From assembly GCA_028023455.1 (NCBI GenBank), contig JAQFVV010006199.1:8568972-8632971 (forward strand): a stretch of 64,000 nt of DNA, in the 5' to 3' direction. Position 1 is the first letter of the stretch, and each line of letters begins with the position of its first letter. Source of the stretch: Epiperipatus broadwayi (taxonomy: Eukaryota; Onychophora; Udeonychophora; Euonychophora; Peripatidae). The position numbers were made by a program, and so were the translations under genes. Below the pieces are notes generated by a model. That model worked only from the letters and a program-made list of their open reading frames with translations. It searched no databases and had not been told where the DNA came from. Positions 23,517-34,142 of this stretch are shown here, piece by piece.

Positions 23517-26015
23517 TCAACTAATGTAAAGTTGTGATTATTTATTAAGTGTCTAGGAAGTATGTAAATACTTTTAGAGAAAGGCTTTAATCTTTAACAT
23601 ATGCCCTTAAATATTTATATTAGTAAAATGATGTCTTATTTTTTTGACTATAGAGGGACCTCTCAACACAAGATAGCAACTTTATAAAGATAAGAATGGT
23701 TGTCTTATCTTTATCCTAAATTCCTATTTATATAGATCAATCTGAAACATCTTGATTTGGGAGTGTGAAGCTATTAGTCTCTTCACTTTTTAAGTCCATT
23801 ATTTCCTTTACAAATTAACCTTCATGAAATCTTCTGAATGAGTTAATATTGTGATCTTTATACTGGAAATATATAAACTAATGTAAAGTTGTGATTATTT
23901 ATTAAGTGCATAGAAAGTATGTAAATACTTTTAAAGAAAGGCTTTAATCTTTATAATAGTCAAATGATATATTCTCTTTTTTACTACAGAGGTACATCTC
24001 AAACCTTGACACAAGATAGTGACTTTATAAAGATAAGAACGGCCATATTATCTTTAACCTAATTTCCTATTTATAAAAGTCAATCTGAAGCATCTTGATT
24101 TGGAAGTATGAAGCTGCTAGTTTCTTCATTTTTTAAGTTCACTATTTCCTTTACAAATTAACCTTCATGAAATCTTGCAATTTATGAATTAATATTACAA
24201 TCTTTATATTGTGAATACATAAACTAATGTAAAGTTGTAATTATTTATTATTAAGTCAATAAAAAGTATATAAATACTTTTAGAAAAAGGCTTTAACCTT
24301 TATTATATGCACCTTTAACATTTTTGTTGACTATAGAGGGACTTTTCAACCTTGACCCAAGATAGCAACTTTATAGAGATAAGAATAACCATCTTATCTC
24401 TAATCTAAATTCCCACTTATATAGGCCAGTCTGAAGTATCTTGATTTGGGAGCATGAAACTGTCAGTCTCTTCACTTTTTTAAGACTACTATCTCCTTTA
24501 CAAATTAACTGTCACAAAATCTTGCAATTTACAACAAATTAATATTATGATCTTTATATTGGAAATATATAAACTAATGTAAAATTGTGATTATTTATTA
24601 AGCACATAGGAAGTATGTAAATACTTTTAGAGAAAGATTTTAATCTTTATCATGTGCATCTTGAACATTTATAATAGTCAAACAACATCTTTTTTTTTAT
24701 TATAGAGGGGATTCTTAAACCTCCACACAAGATAGCAACTTTATAAAGATAAGAATGGCCACCTTATCTTTAACTTAAAATTTCTACTTATATAGACCAG
24801 CTTCAGAGCATGAAGCTGTTAGTTTCTCCACTTTTTAAGTTCACTATTTCCTTTACAAATTAATGTTTGTGAGATTTTGTGATTCACAAGTTAATATTAC
24901 GATCTTTATACTGGAAATATAAAAACTAATGTAAAGTTGTGATTATTTATGAAACACATGGAATGTATGCAAATGCTTTTAGAAAAATGCTTTAACTGTT
25001 ATCATATGTGCCTTGAACATTTTTAATAGTCAAACTATGTGGGTTTTTTTTACTATAGAGGAATCTTTCAAACCTCAATACGAGATAGCAATTTTATGAA
25101 GGTAAGAATGGTCATCTTGTCTCTAACATAAATTCTCACTTATATAGGCCAATCTGAAACATCTTGATTTGGAAAATGAAAGTAGTTAGTCTCTTTACTT
25201 TTTAAGTCCACTATTTCTTTTACAAATTAATCTTTGCAAAATCTTGTGATTTACAAATTAATATTGTGATCTTTATACTGGAAATGTATAAACTAATGTG
25301 AAGTTGTGATTATTTATTAAGTTCATAGGAAGTATGCAAATACTTTTAGAGAAAGGCTTTAATCTTAATCCTTTTTCTAAAAGTATTTACATTTTTTCTA
25401 TGCACTAAAGATCATAATATTAACTCATTGTAAATCAGAAGATTTCACAAAGGTTAATTTGTAAAGGAAATAGTGGATTTAAAAAGTGAAGAGACTAACA
25501 GCTTCACATTCCCAACTCAAGATGCTTCAGATTGGCCTATGTAAGTAGGAATTTAGGTTAAAGATAGATGTCCATTCTTATCTTTATAAAGTTGCTATCT
25601 TGTGTTGAAGTTTGAGAGGTCCCTCTATAGACAAAAAAAAGACATTGTTTGACTATTATAAATGTTCACGGTACATATGATAAAAGTTAAAGCCTTTCTC
25701 TAAAAGTATTTACATACTTCCTATGCATTTAATAAATAATCATAATATTAATTTGTTATAAATCGCAAGATTTTATGAAGATTAATTTGTAAAGGAAATA
25801 GTGGATTTAAAAAATGAAGAGAATAACAGCTTCATGCTCCCAAATCAAGATGCTTCAGATTGGCCTATATATGTCGGAATTTAGATTAAAGATAAGTTAG
25901 CCATTCTTATCTTTATAAAGTCCCTATATAGTAAAAAAAAAAAAAGGACATCATTTGACTATTATAAATATTCAAGGTGCATATGGTTAAGATTAAAGCC
26001 TTTCTGTAAAAGTAT
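23517..26015. mobile_element. Foldback-like block of tandem and inverted ~350-bp repeats
   Basis: Units begin AACTAATGTAAAGTTGTGATT at 23519, 23876, 24222, 24572, 24924 and 25291, with spacings of 346-367 bp. Near 25358-25370 the orientation flips: AAATACTTTTAGAGAAAGG before the flip is mirrored by CCTTTTTCTAAAAGTATTT after it. About 1.8 inverted units follow to 26015. The flanks are exact 13-bp repeats TTAATGAAATATT (23504-23516 and 26016-26028), and the RTE copy B alignment is colinear across them. The block therefore inserted as one unit. Inverted arrays of tandem units recall foldback (FB) elements, although FB duplications are 9 bp. No coding frame is recognised. Confidence 0.85.
23677..23708. 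other. Conserved hairpin / inverted GATAAG pair in each repeat unit
   Basis: In unit 1, ATAAAGATAAGA and TCTTATCTTTAT form a 12-bp stem around ATGGTTG. The equivalent sites recur in later units (about 24035-24057, 24376-24402, 24735-24764 and 25096-25122, and inverted at about 25560-25590 and 25883-25913). In unit 3 the stem is AGAGATAAGA/TCTTATCTCT, changed on both sides, and unit 5 keeps pairing with G-T pairs. The sequence is also an inverted pair of WGATAA-type sites. Confidence 0.65.
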
Positions 26016-26320
26016 TTAATGAAATATTGAGAAATGTATGTTAAAAACATATCAAAAACAAAATGTATGAGAGAATAAACAGATATCAGTGATATCATTC
26101 ACAGAATTAAAAGACGAAAATGGAGCTCGGCTGCAAATATTGCTAGAAGAAAATGATAATAGATGGAGAATTAAAGTTTTAAATTGAATTTTAGATTGGG
26201 AAATTAGGATGTTTACTGATATGTGTTAAGAAGGGAAGTTATTAATGAAACTTCATTAAACTTGGGAAGACTTATCCTACAGTAGATCAATAATGATTGA
26301 AAATGATGGTGATGATGATA

Positions 26321-27375
26321 TATATTAATCAAGTAACAAGGGAACTTGTTGCAAATTCTTATAACTCAACAATATATTTCAATTAGAATAAAAAAATAAT
26401 TTTCCATTTTGTAATTGTATATACATATTGTGTACAGTATATATATTGTGCCCTTTTGTATGGGTCACCATCTAATTTTTGTGCTAATCTATTAAAAATT
26501 TTAAATTTAAGATATATTTGAATATGTGATGTTAATTTTGCTTATGGTAATATTTTAAAAGGTTTAATTAAAGCAATCTATGAGTATTTGATATGTGAAA
26601 TTGTGCTGATATTGAGAGAGACATTTTAAATGATGATGATTATAATATATGGTTGGGAAAAATGGCCATAGTCAATACTGCATTAATATATTTAATAAAT
26701 AGGTATTTAAAGCTAAAAGTGTTTAAAAGATAAGTAAAATTAAATGCATATATTTATTGTTGATAAAATAATATTATAAAAGAATATAAATATTTTAATT
26801 ATTGTAAGTACTTAAATAAAAGACTAATATTTGATTTTAATAATATTGGATAATTATTTTAAAATCTATTATAATATCTTATTATTATTTTTTTTTTAAA
26901 AAAATATTTATTTTAAAAAATGCAATTGTTAGTTATTTTTAGATTATGAGAAGCATTTCTTTTATTGTAAAAAGAACAGATGTTTGTTAAATTTACACAC
27001 ACATGCATGGAAGTTATTTAGTAAAGTTGCAAGACTGTTTTAATTATGTTGTAAAATTTATAAATAATACGTGAGTTATCACGAGATTAAAATAAAGATA
27101 TTTAATGTAGAATATTAAATCTGATTTTTAAAAATATTGCTTTAAAAAATATAACGTATAAAAAAAGACTTAGTTTATTTTAAATAATTTTATAAAAGTT
27201 AAAATTAAAATCAAGTAGGTAAGAATATTTTTAAAAAATGTTTAATAGATTTAAATAAATGATAAAGATTATTTTAAAATGCAATAATGTAATAAATATT
27301 AAATATTAAATAAGTCATTATTTATTTTTAATTTCGTATTGTTGGTAAAATATGTAAATAAGCCAGCAAAGTTGA
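26321..27375. other. AT-rich intergenic DNA
   Basis: No gene is recognised here. The interval is A+T-rich with T/A homopolymers (26889-26908). Confidence 0.5.
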
Positions 27376-27385
27376 TTGTTTAATC

Positions 27386-27421
27386 TACCAATCAAATGGG
27401 AAGTTTCTTCCGGTATAAAAG
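27386..27421 (+). promoter_or_regulatory. Candidate core promoter (CCAAT + TATA)
   Basis: ACCAATCAAATGG holds a CCAAT box and CGGTATAAAAGC holds TATAAAAG at 27414-27421, about 25 bp apart. The region is a little GC-richer than its surroundings. An LTR-type promoter of an unrecognised element is an equal alternative. The nearest downstream ATG with a fair frame is at 27651. Confidence 0.35.
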
Positions 27422-27650
27422 CTCAGTTCAATTGTTAGGAGGAGACTCTGTGATTGATTTTAAAGTTAATTGTGTTATTAAAAAAAAAATAGCAAAGTAA
27501 ATTTGATAGACGCTCTCAAAATCAATTTTAAAATTACAAGAGTGTCATTATAAATAATTTATAAAAGTTTTAAATGATAGACATGCAGTATTAAGTTAAT
27601 TTTTCCCTATCGGTCGTCTTTATTTAAGCTCAATTTGCAAGCAAATAATC

Positions 27651-27782
27651 ATGGAAACATCATATATAGTGAAAATATATCGAAAACTTTACCCTAGGAA
27701 TATGACAAACGCTGGATTAGTTCGGAAAATTACGAGATGGAGAAAAGTAATATTTTGGACAGTATATAATTTTAAAAGCTAA
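27651..27782 (+). CDS. Hypothetical 43-residue ORF / possible first exon
   Basis: It opens METSYIVKIY and contains the basic run VRKITRWRK. It is richer in G+C than its surroundings, and it lies about 240 bp after the TATA box. AAAAGTAATA near 27746 could act as a weak donor site. No family is recognised. It could be a chance frame, and a second frame over the same bases is also open for about 22 codons. Confidence 0.2.
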   Translation: METSYIVKIYRKLYPRNMTNAGLVRKITRWRKVIFWTVYNFKS

Positions 27783-30184
27783 TTGCTATTGATTATTTAA
27801 AATAGATATTTTAAAGAATAAAATACTTCTTTATAAAGAAAGTATTTTGCAAGCTATAAATTTAAAGGTATATCTTAAGTAAAGATATTAAAAAATGAAA
27901 GTAGTTTTATAAATACTTGCCTTGTTAAGTCTTTATGTTTAAAAGACTGAATGTTGATAATTTTAAAGGCAAGTCAATTGAAATATAATTAGCTAAAAAT
28001 CTTAATATAATAAAAATTATTATATTGAAATAATTTAAACGCTGTTCGTTTTAAAATGAAGAAGATTATTCTTACCTGGATGTTTTTTGTTAAGAAATGC
28101 GCAAGTAATATGTGGACGTCCCAGTCAATTTAAAATAATTAAATGATAATTTTTCATAAACTATAGACTAATTTAAAATAATAACTTTGAATAATATTCT
28201 AGAAAGAACTAAAACAGGATCCTATAAACTATTTTAATTTTATTTTATTTTCTTGTGGGGAACTTATTTTTAAAAAAAGAACGTTTTCATTTTTTCATAA
28301 ACTTTTAAAAAACACGTGATGGACCGGAAACAGGAAATGGTGTGCCAGTGAATATGTGTCTAGGATTAAAAAACTTTATGGTGAAAAGGAAACATCGCTG
28401 GATTTATGTAATATGAATTTTGTTTTATTTATCTAATATAAAAGTTAAATATTATTAATTTATTAAAAATAAGATAGGTACATTTCTTAAAATAATAACT
28501 AAAGTAATATAATGATTAATTGCATGAGTTTATTTTATAATTAATATAACACGGAATAATTTTAAGAATGATCGTGAGTGTGAATGTGAATTATTTTATG
28601 AAGCTGTAATTCCGAAGAATATTGGAAGATGGACTGTACATTAAATCATTATTGATGGTAAAAATTGTATAATAATAATAATTTTGATGTATTTAATATG
28701 TTTTTCTTTAGATCAACCAAATGATATGTTATTGTTGAATGGATGTATGAATATTTTAAAAATACACACACATTATATTGGCAGTAACAGTTTTATTTAA
28801 ATATGCATAATTTGAATTTATGATATAAATATGATACAACATTACATAAGAAGCTTAGAAATAATTATATGATTCTTTCGTAAATAAATTTTGATTTTTA
28901 TTTTTATTATTATTATGTTGGAGTATTAGAATTATATTTATTATTCATACAAGTAATTATTTTATTTCAAGTTAGGAATAGATTTTAAAAGTCTATATTT
29001 TACTGTTGTTTTATTGGATAAATTAAGTTAAGTTTTATGTAGAAGTTTATGTTTGATTAAAGATTTACCGAAAATAGATGACGAAGTATAAATAATTTGA
29101 ATAATTAGTATTTATTTAAAGTTGAAGGTTGTTTTCCGGAAATCTTAAATAAGTTTAGAGGATGTTTTGTAGATAAAAGTTTATTAAGAAGGAGTAGAAT
29201 AACACATAAAGTAAAGTAATAATTTCACACAGAAAAGAATCATAGAATTTATCTAATATAATACCTTATGAATTTGAGATTGATGAATAATTTAAATATT
29301 ATTATTTAACAGTACATATATGTAATGCATATTTGATAAAACATGTAACATGAATTGCAATAAGTGAAATATAAAATTATAATCAATTCTTTGTTATTAC
29401 ATTACAAGGATACATTAGTTTCTATATTATGCTATTAAAGTAATGCTGATAGTAAAGTAAACACATACTAGTACATGATGAAATGAATAACAGTAATACT
29501 TAAGTGATGTAGCAATTTAATTAATAAAGTTTAATTGTTTACGTATGCTACATAAATATTGTTTACATAAATCTTGATTTGTAATAATTAAGGTTCACTG
29601 ATATTTATTTAAAGTCTAAGTTTTTAAAAACATACTTCAATATTATTAGTATAGCATTTTAAAAGCATGTATAGATTATTTACTAGGAGCATGAGCTAAT
29701 AACAGTGTAAACATTTTTGTATTATTATTTTCTTATTTTTATTTTCTTTGTTTTCATAATTTTGAACTGTAAATATTGTAAATAAATTCTTAGTTGAAGT
29801 TAATGTAAATAAATTTATTTAATTTGTTTAAAAGTGTGTCGAGTTCATTATTTTGCACCACAGCATTTGACAACAGATAATTTGAAGAAACATAATATTT
29901 GCACAATATGAATTTATTATTATTATTTGAAAATAAACACAATATTTTCTTGATTATCATTTATGAGAATTGATTGACATTATTACATCATATTACAATG
30001 GTCATAGAGTAATTATAATGCATAATATAAGAATACAATATTATTTATTGCCACAGATTATTGAATTATAGGATTTTGATCTATTCCAAAATTAAGATAC
30101 TATATGAAAATAAAAGATATACATATGATTATTTATTTATTTAATACTTAATAATATAGTAGGAATAGATAAGGTTAAGTTATA
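27783..30184. other. AT-rich intergenic or intronic DNA
   Basis: No firm gene is found. A short ATG frame (MDRKQEMVC at about 28320) followed by GTGAAT, and a strong donor-like CGTGAGTG near 28570, are isolated hints. If the exon at 31132 is real, this interval may be intron of its gene. Confidence 0.35.
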
Positions 30185-30720
30185 CTCTAAGATTAGTATT
30201 ATTATTATTATTAAAATAAGTTAGGTGTATTTAAGTTTGATGTAAAATCCCATATCATACTTATTTACATGAGTTATCATTACTTTAAGATAATTAGAAG
30301 AACCTGAGATTATTTAATTATATTTTAAAAATTAAAAGTTAAGATTTATTTATATTATTATTATTAAAGATAATTTATTTTATTTTAAAAGCCATAAGAA
30401 TGCTGTAGAGGTAGTAGTAAGTTAATAAGGAAGTAACAGTATTCTTATGCCATTGAGACAATGTCTTGGAAGATATTGACTCAATGTAAATCTACTTATT
30501 GCTTTGTAACTTTACTTCACAGTCTCATGATTTTAATAAATATTATTTAATTAGCACATAATATAGAACTATATTGATTTTGATAATTAATAATAAATTT
30601 AATTATAATATGATAATATAAAGGTATATTAAAGATAGATATGCAAATTTTAATTAAGCATTACAATTTAATTGAGCTAGTTGTATTTCAAATTATATTA
30701 TATATCGAGAAGTAAGGGTA
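30185..30720 (+). repeat. Dispersed repeat family B, copy 2
   Basis: The reverse complement of about 830-1340 aligns here. The core at 30427-30555 includes TTCTTATGCCATTGAGACAA, GATATTGACTCAATGTAAAT and CAGTCTCATG. An ATT microsatellite (about 30197-30213) corresponds to the AAT run in copy 1. Confidence 0.65.
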
Positions 30721-31131
30721 CAATATATATATATATTTAAAAGCCTCATGTTGGAATGGTTAATGACCTGCCATTTTCTTGAGTTTGAAATTTGTGAATT
30801 TTGAATTTTTTTTTCAGGTCCTATGTAGGCTTAACATTTTTTTATTAAGTAGTTGCTTATAGCCATCACATTGTATTGATCAGTGAACAGGTTAACTATT
30901 TATTGTGAGAAAATAAATATCTGAGATTATCTAGATTAGTTATGAGCATCCTACGATATGTGATGAGGTTTTAAGCACAGCTAAGAGAGATGTCCTACTT
31001 CCATAAATGTAGGATTTGTGGTCTGTCTTTTATCCTTATGTTATTCTTTTTTTTGCTTTTTACTATAATAAATTAATATTAATGTTGGCTCCAATATTAT
31101 CTAATAATTGTATTTTTAATTCTTTTTCTAG

Positions 31132-31271
31132 GTTTATTTACATGTCCTCCATCCCCAATGAATAACTCTAAAAATAAAAACAATCGAAATAGTTCAACAA
31201 TAACATTAGAACCAAACAAAAGAAGAACTCATGGGAAAAAATCAGCTATAGGAAAATGCATATTGTTATGA
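31132..31271 (+). CDS. Candidate terminal coding exon ending in a CaaX-like motif
   Basis: A pyrimidine-rich tract ends in TTTTTCTAG (acceptor AG 31130-31131). The next 140 bp are open in one frame, entered with two bases left of a split codon, and give 45 residues from LFTCPPSPMNN to a basic tail NKRRTHGKK and the C-terminus GKCILL. CILL fits the CaaX prenylation signal (leucine favours geranylgeranylation) and the upstream basic patch is typical of small GTPases and other membrane-anchored proteins. Tandem AATAAA signals follow at 31273-31281. The upstream exons are not identified and no family is assigned. A chance frame is possible, but acceptor, tail and poly(A) signal agree. Confidence 0.45.
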
Positions 31272-32930
31272 AAATAAATAAACATGTTACAATCCTCATA
31301 CTTTAAATTTATGAATTTTATAGACTTTATTTAATTGCAACAACAACAACAAAAAAAATAATGAAAGTGACTGCAATTTTATGTGTATATTATTTATGCA
31401 CAAATGAAACTTCAAAATTAGTACTTTTAATTTCCCACACAATGCCTTTTATAGGCCTTTTTATTATTTTTTGGTTACATTTTTTTCCAATTTTGTCATT
31501 TAAGTACCATATATGCTCCAGAATTATGTCTTTCTTATCTATTTTTGTTTTAAGATGGGACCAAATAAAATGTTAATGCTTTTATTTTGTATTAAATATT
31601 TATAATGCAGATTTTTTTATATTGAAGAATCTCAAAATATCTGCTATTGATTCTGTAAAATAGTTTGTAATTACAATCACATTGCCGTCCAAAAGCCAAA
31701 TAGTTTTTACTATGCACACTAATAATGTAAATTATATGAAAAACTAATCAAATAATCTGCTTTTAACATAAAATGCAGTAACAACAACTCTTCATACATT
31801 CTGTTTAAAGTATGTAGTATTATTCCAATAGTACAATATCATGTTGAAATTTAAATAATGTTAATATTTATTTCTTATATTGTTTTTGTTGATGTTTTTT
31901 AGTATAATTCAATTTTTAATCAAATAATGTATGGTAATTTATTTTTTTAACTTAATCTTTAATGCAAAGACTGGGCTAATGTAAATTGGAATTAAAATTA
32001 CATGATTATACTTTAGAAATTGTTGTGTTTATTTTTTATTGGTATTTTTATAATAATAATCATAATAATAAAAACGCCAGTAGGAAGTTAGAAGGCGTAC
32101 CATTATTTGTTCATTTTATATATCATGAAAATAATAACATTTATGTTAATAAGCTCTTCAAAGGATTTGTTTTTGAATGGATGATTTTTTTAGACTGGAG
32201 AGGAAGTATGGAGAATTGATCATAATTGATATAATTATTTATTATTGTTTGTCTGTTAATCTGTTGATTTTTCCAAGTTTATACTGGATATTTCTATATC
32301 TTCTATAAGTTTATGTTTCATTTCTAGTGATTATTTTGATTTTCATTTAATTTGTTATTCATAAATTATTATTTTTAATTCAACAATATTAATTGCCGAG
32401 TAGTAAATATTGAAAATACATTTGGATTCGATTTTAAGAAAAATCGTTGATAAAATAAGAACTTTTAATTGTTTGGTAGTTTAACTGATTACAATCTTTT
32501 AACATTACAATGATAGCTTCCGGAAAAATTGAGTTCTTTTTATTATTTAGATTCTAGGATAACAAAGTCATCTCATTCCATTATATTTGATTTAATCTTT
32601 AACATTTTATTTTCTACTGCTGGAGGTTATTAAACAAGCTTGATTATCTTTAAATAATTATTTAAAAAAACTGTTTACGTGTCAATAAGGAATACCAATA
32701 TAACATTTAAATATTTAATATGAAATATAGAAATATTGAATACCAGTATAACAATTAATATCTGTTGTGAAATAAAAAACTTTTAAAATATTTTTTCATA
32801 AAGTATATCAACTTTATTTAATTCATATATATTGAAATCATCGTAGATCTTTGTCATTTTGTATGTTATTATATATTTTATTTCCATTTTAGATTATAAT
32901 GGCCCATTTATTTATCCATGTCTCTATGTT
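31272..32930. other. 3' flank and AT-rich intergenic DNA
   Basis: Beyond the poly(A) signals no gene is recognised. Open frames at 31361 and 31986 have chance-like composition and no motif. Confidence 0.45.
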
Positions 32931-32944
32931 TAAATGGTATTTTT

Positions 32945-33318
32945 GGAAGACAAATATTTTTGAAGTGTAATGGCGGCTGTGGTATTAGATATCATTTATA
33001 CTGCTATAAACTAACTAAAAATAAGGTTTAAGTATCATGTCAGTCAGATTTTTTGTGTGAATATTGCAGTATATATTTTAATCAAGAATCTCATATTTCT
33101 GTGGATGATCTTTCTATCTCTTCTCTTAATCGAAATGATTCTTCTGGTGTAATTCATACTTCTAATTCTACTTTTTCACAAGTAAATAAATATGTATGAG
33201 CATCTATTGTTAATGATTTTTTTGGTGCTGATGTAGTACGCATTCGACATCATTTTGAATTTTGAAACTCATCCAAAAACCAGGCTGACACATCTAAGTG
33301 ATAAATGACATTGATTAT
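32945..33318 (+). pseudogene. PHD-finger-like coding relic, copy 1
   Basis: One frame, broken by a stop after TKNKV, reads LKCNGGCGIRYHLYCYKL, then SDFLCEYC, then an S/D/N-rich stretch ending SSGVIHTSNS. The C-X3-C, H-X2-C and C-X2-C spacings resemble the second half of a PHD zinc finger, a domain found in ORF1 of some non-LTR elements and in host proteins. The frame continues past a stop through NDFFGADVVRIRHHFEF. A related relic lies at 40775-41290. The Gypsy element inserted directly downstream. Confidence 0.45.
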
Positions 33319-33922
33319 TGCTAAATGTGTGTGTATGTGCATGTATATAAAAAATACGTTTAACCAATAATAAAAATAAATGTAAAACTAATGGATCGCT
33401 AATTGTGTATTGTAAATAATTAAATGATATATTAGCGCTAAACTATAAAGTAATTTATCAAGAAGGATTAGATAATGTAAACAAAGCCATTGCTTAGAAT
33501 AGACAATGTTAAGGGTGTGACATTATCTAATCAGGGATCCTATAAGAACTAAAGAGATGATCACCATGTGGACAGTGGATGGCCAATGAAGGGAGGCTAA
33601 TCCAAAATCAAGGCGTGACAAGTAATGGATCTAATATTGAACTGAGAGAGGACACTTGCCAAGTGAAGCACTTGAAAGGTAGATGTGCCATTTCCTCTTT
33701 ATTATTTTACTCTGCCTTCAGGCCCCTTATTTATATATAATAATATTAGCATGTATATATTATTCATACTTTGTATGTATTAATAGTGATTAACTCATAT
33801 ATAATCCTTTAAATAAATCTTCGTTATTTAAACCTACTTGCCGGGCTACCTCATTAATTATTTTATATTGTGTTATTGATAGTTGCAATCCAGCGAGCAA
33901 TGGAGTGCCGCTGGACACTTAA
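33319..33922 (+). repeat. 5' LTR
   Basis: It begins TGCTAAATGTGTGTGTATGT and ends GCTGGACACTTAA. It corresponds to 37889-38491. The 3' boundary is set by the target duplication next to the other LTR; this gives TG...AA ends rather than the usual TG...CA. AATAAA is present near 33812. A ggatcc-containing segment and the TATATATAATAATATTAGC stretch are shared with the 3' LTR. Confidence 0.9.
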
Positions 33923-33923
33923 T

Positions 33924-33941
33924 TGGCGCAGTTACAGTTGA
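33924..33941 (+). other. Primer binding site
   Basis: TGGCGCAGTTACAGTTGA begins two bases after the proposed LTR end. It starts with TGG, as expected for pairing to a tRNA 3' CCA end. I cannot assign the tRNA. Confidence 0.6.
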
Positions 33942-34142
33942 TTATGAACCTCAATGGTGTAATTCTCAGTAATAACAATCAACACATTGACAGCCGAATA
34001 CGTTGATGTCTAATTATTTGATTTTGTGAGAAGATAAAACTACTAAGAAAAATATTTTTATATTTTGTTAAATTGACTAAGTTATCGTAAAATTTTTATA
34101 TTTTGTTAAATTGACTAAGTACCGTAATGCAGCCGGCAATGA

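Larger units (their letters stand above)
22430..26320 (+). mobile_element. RTE-like LINE, copy B, internally deleted, with two nested insertions
   Basis: 22430-22728 aligns with 58450-58735 (5' region of the best copy), 23109-23225 with 58740-58845, 23240-23516 with 61145-61400 and 26016-26320 with 61395-61755, all in order. About 2.3 kb of ORF2 (58.85-61.15 kb equivalent) is missing. The copy is split by a hAT-like MITE (22737-23100) and by the repeat block 23517-26015. The 3' end keeps the GATGATGATGAT-type tail. It has no coding capacity left. Confidence 0.85.

Noticed and set aside
23517-26015. A CRISPR-like or ordinary centromeric satellite array.
   Set aside because: The units are too long and have no spacers for CRISPR, and the target duplication plus inversion do not fit in-place satellite growth.
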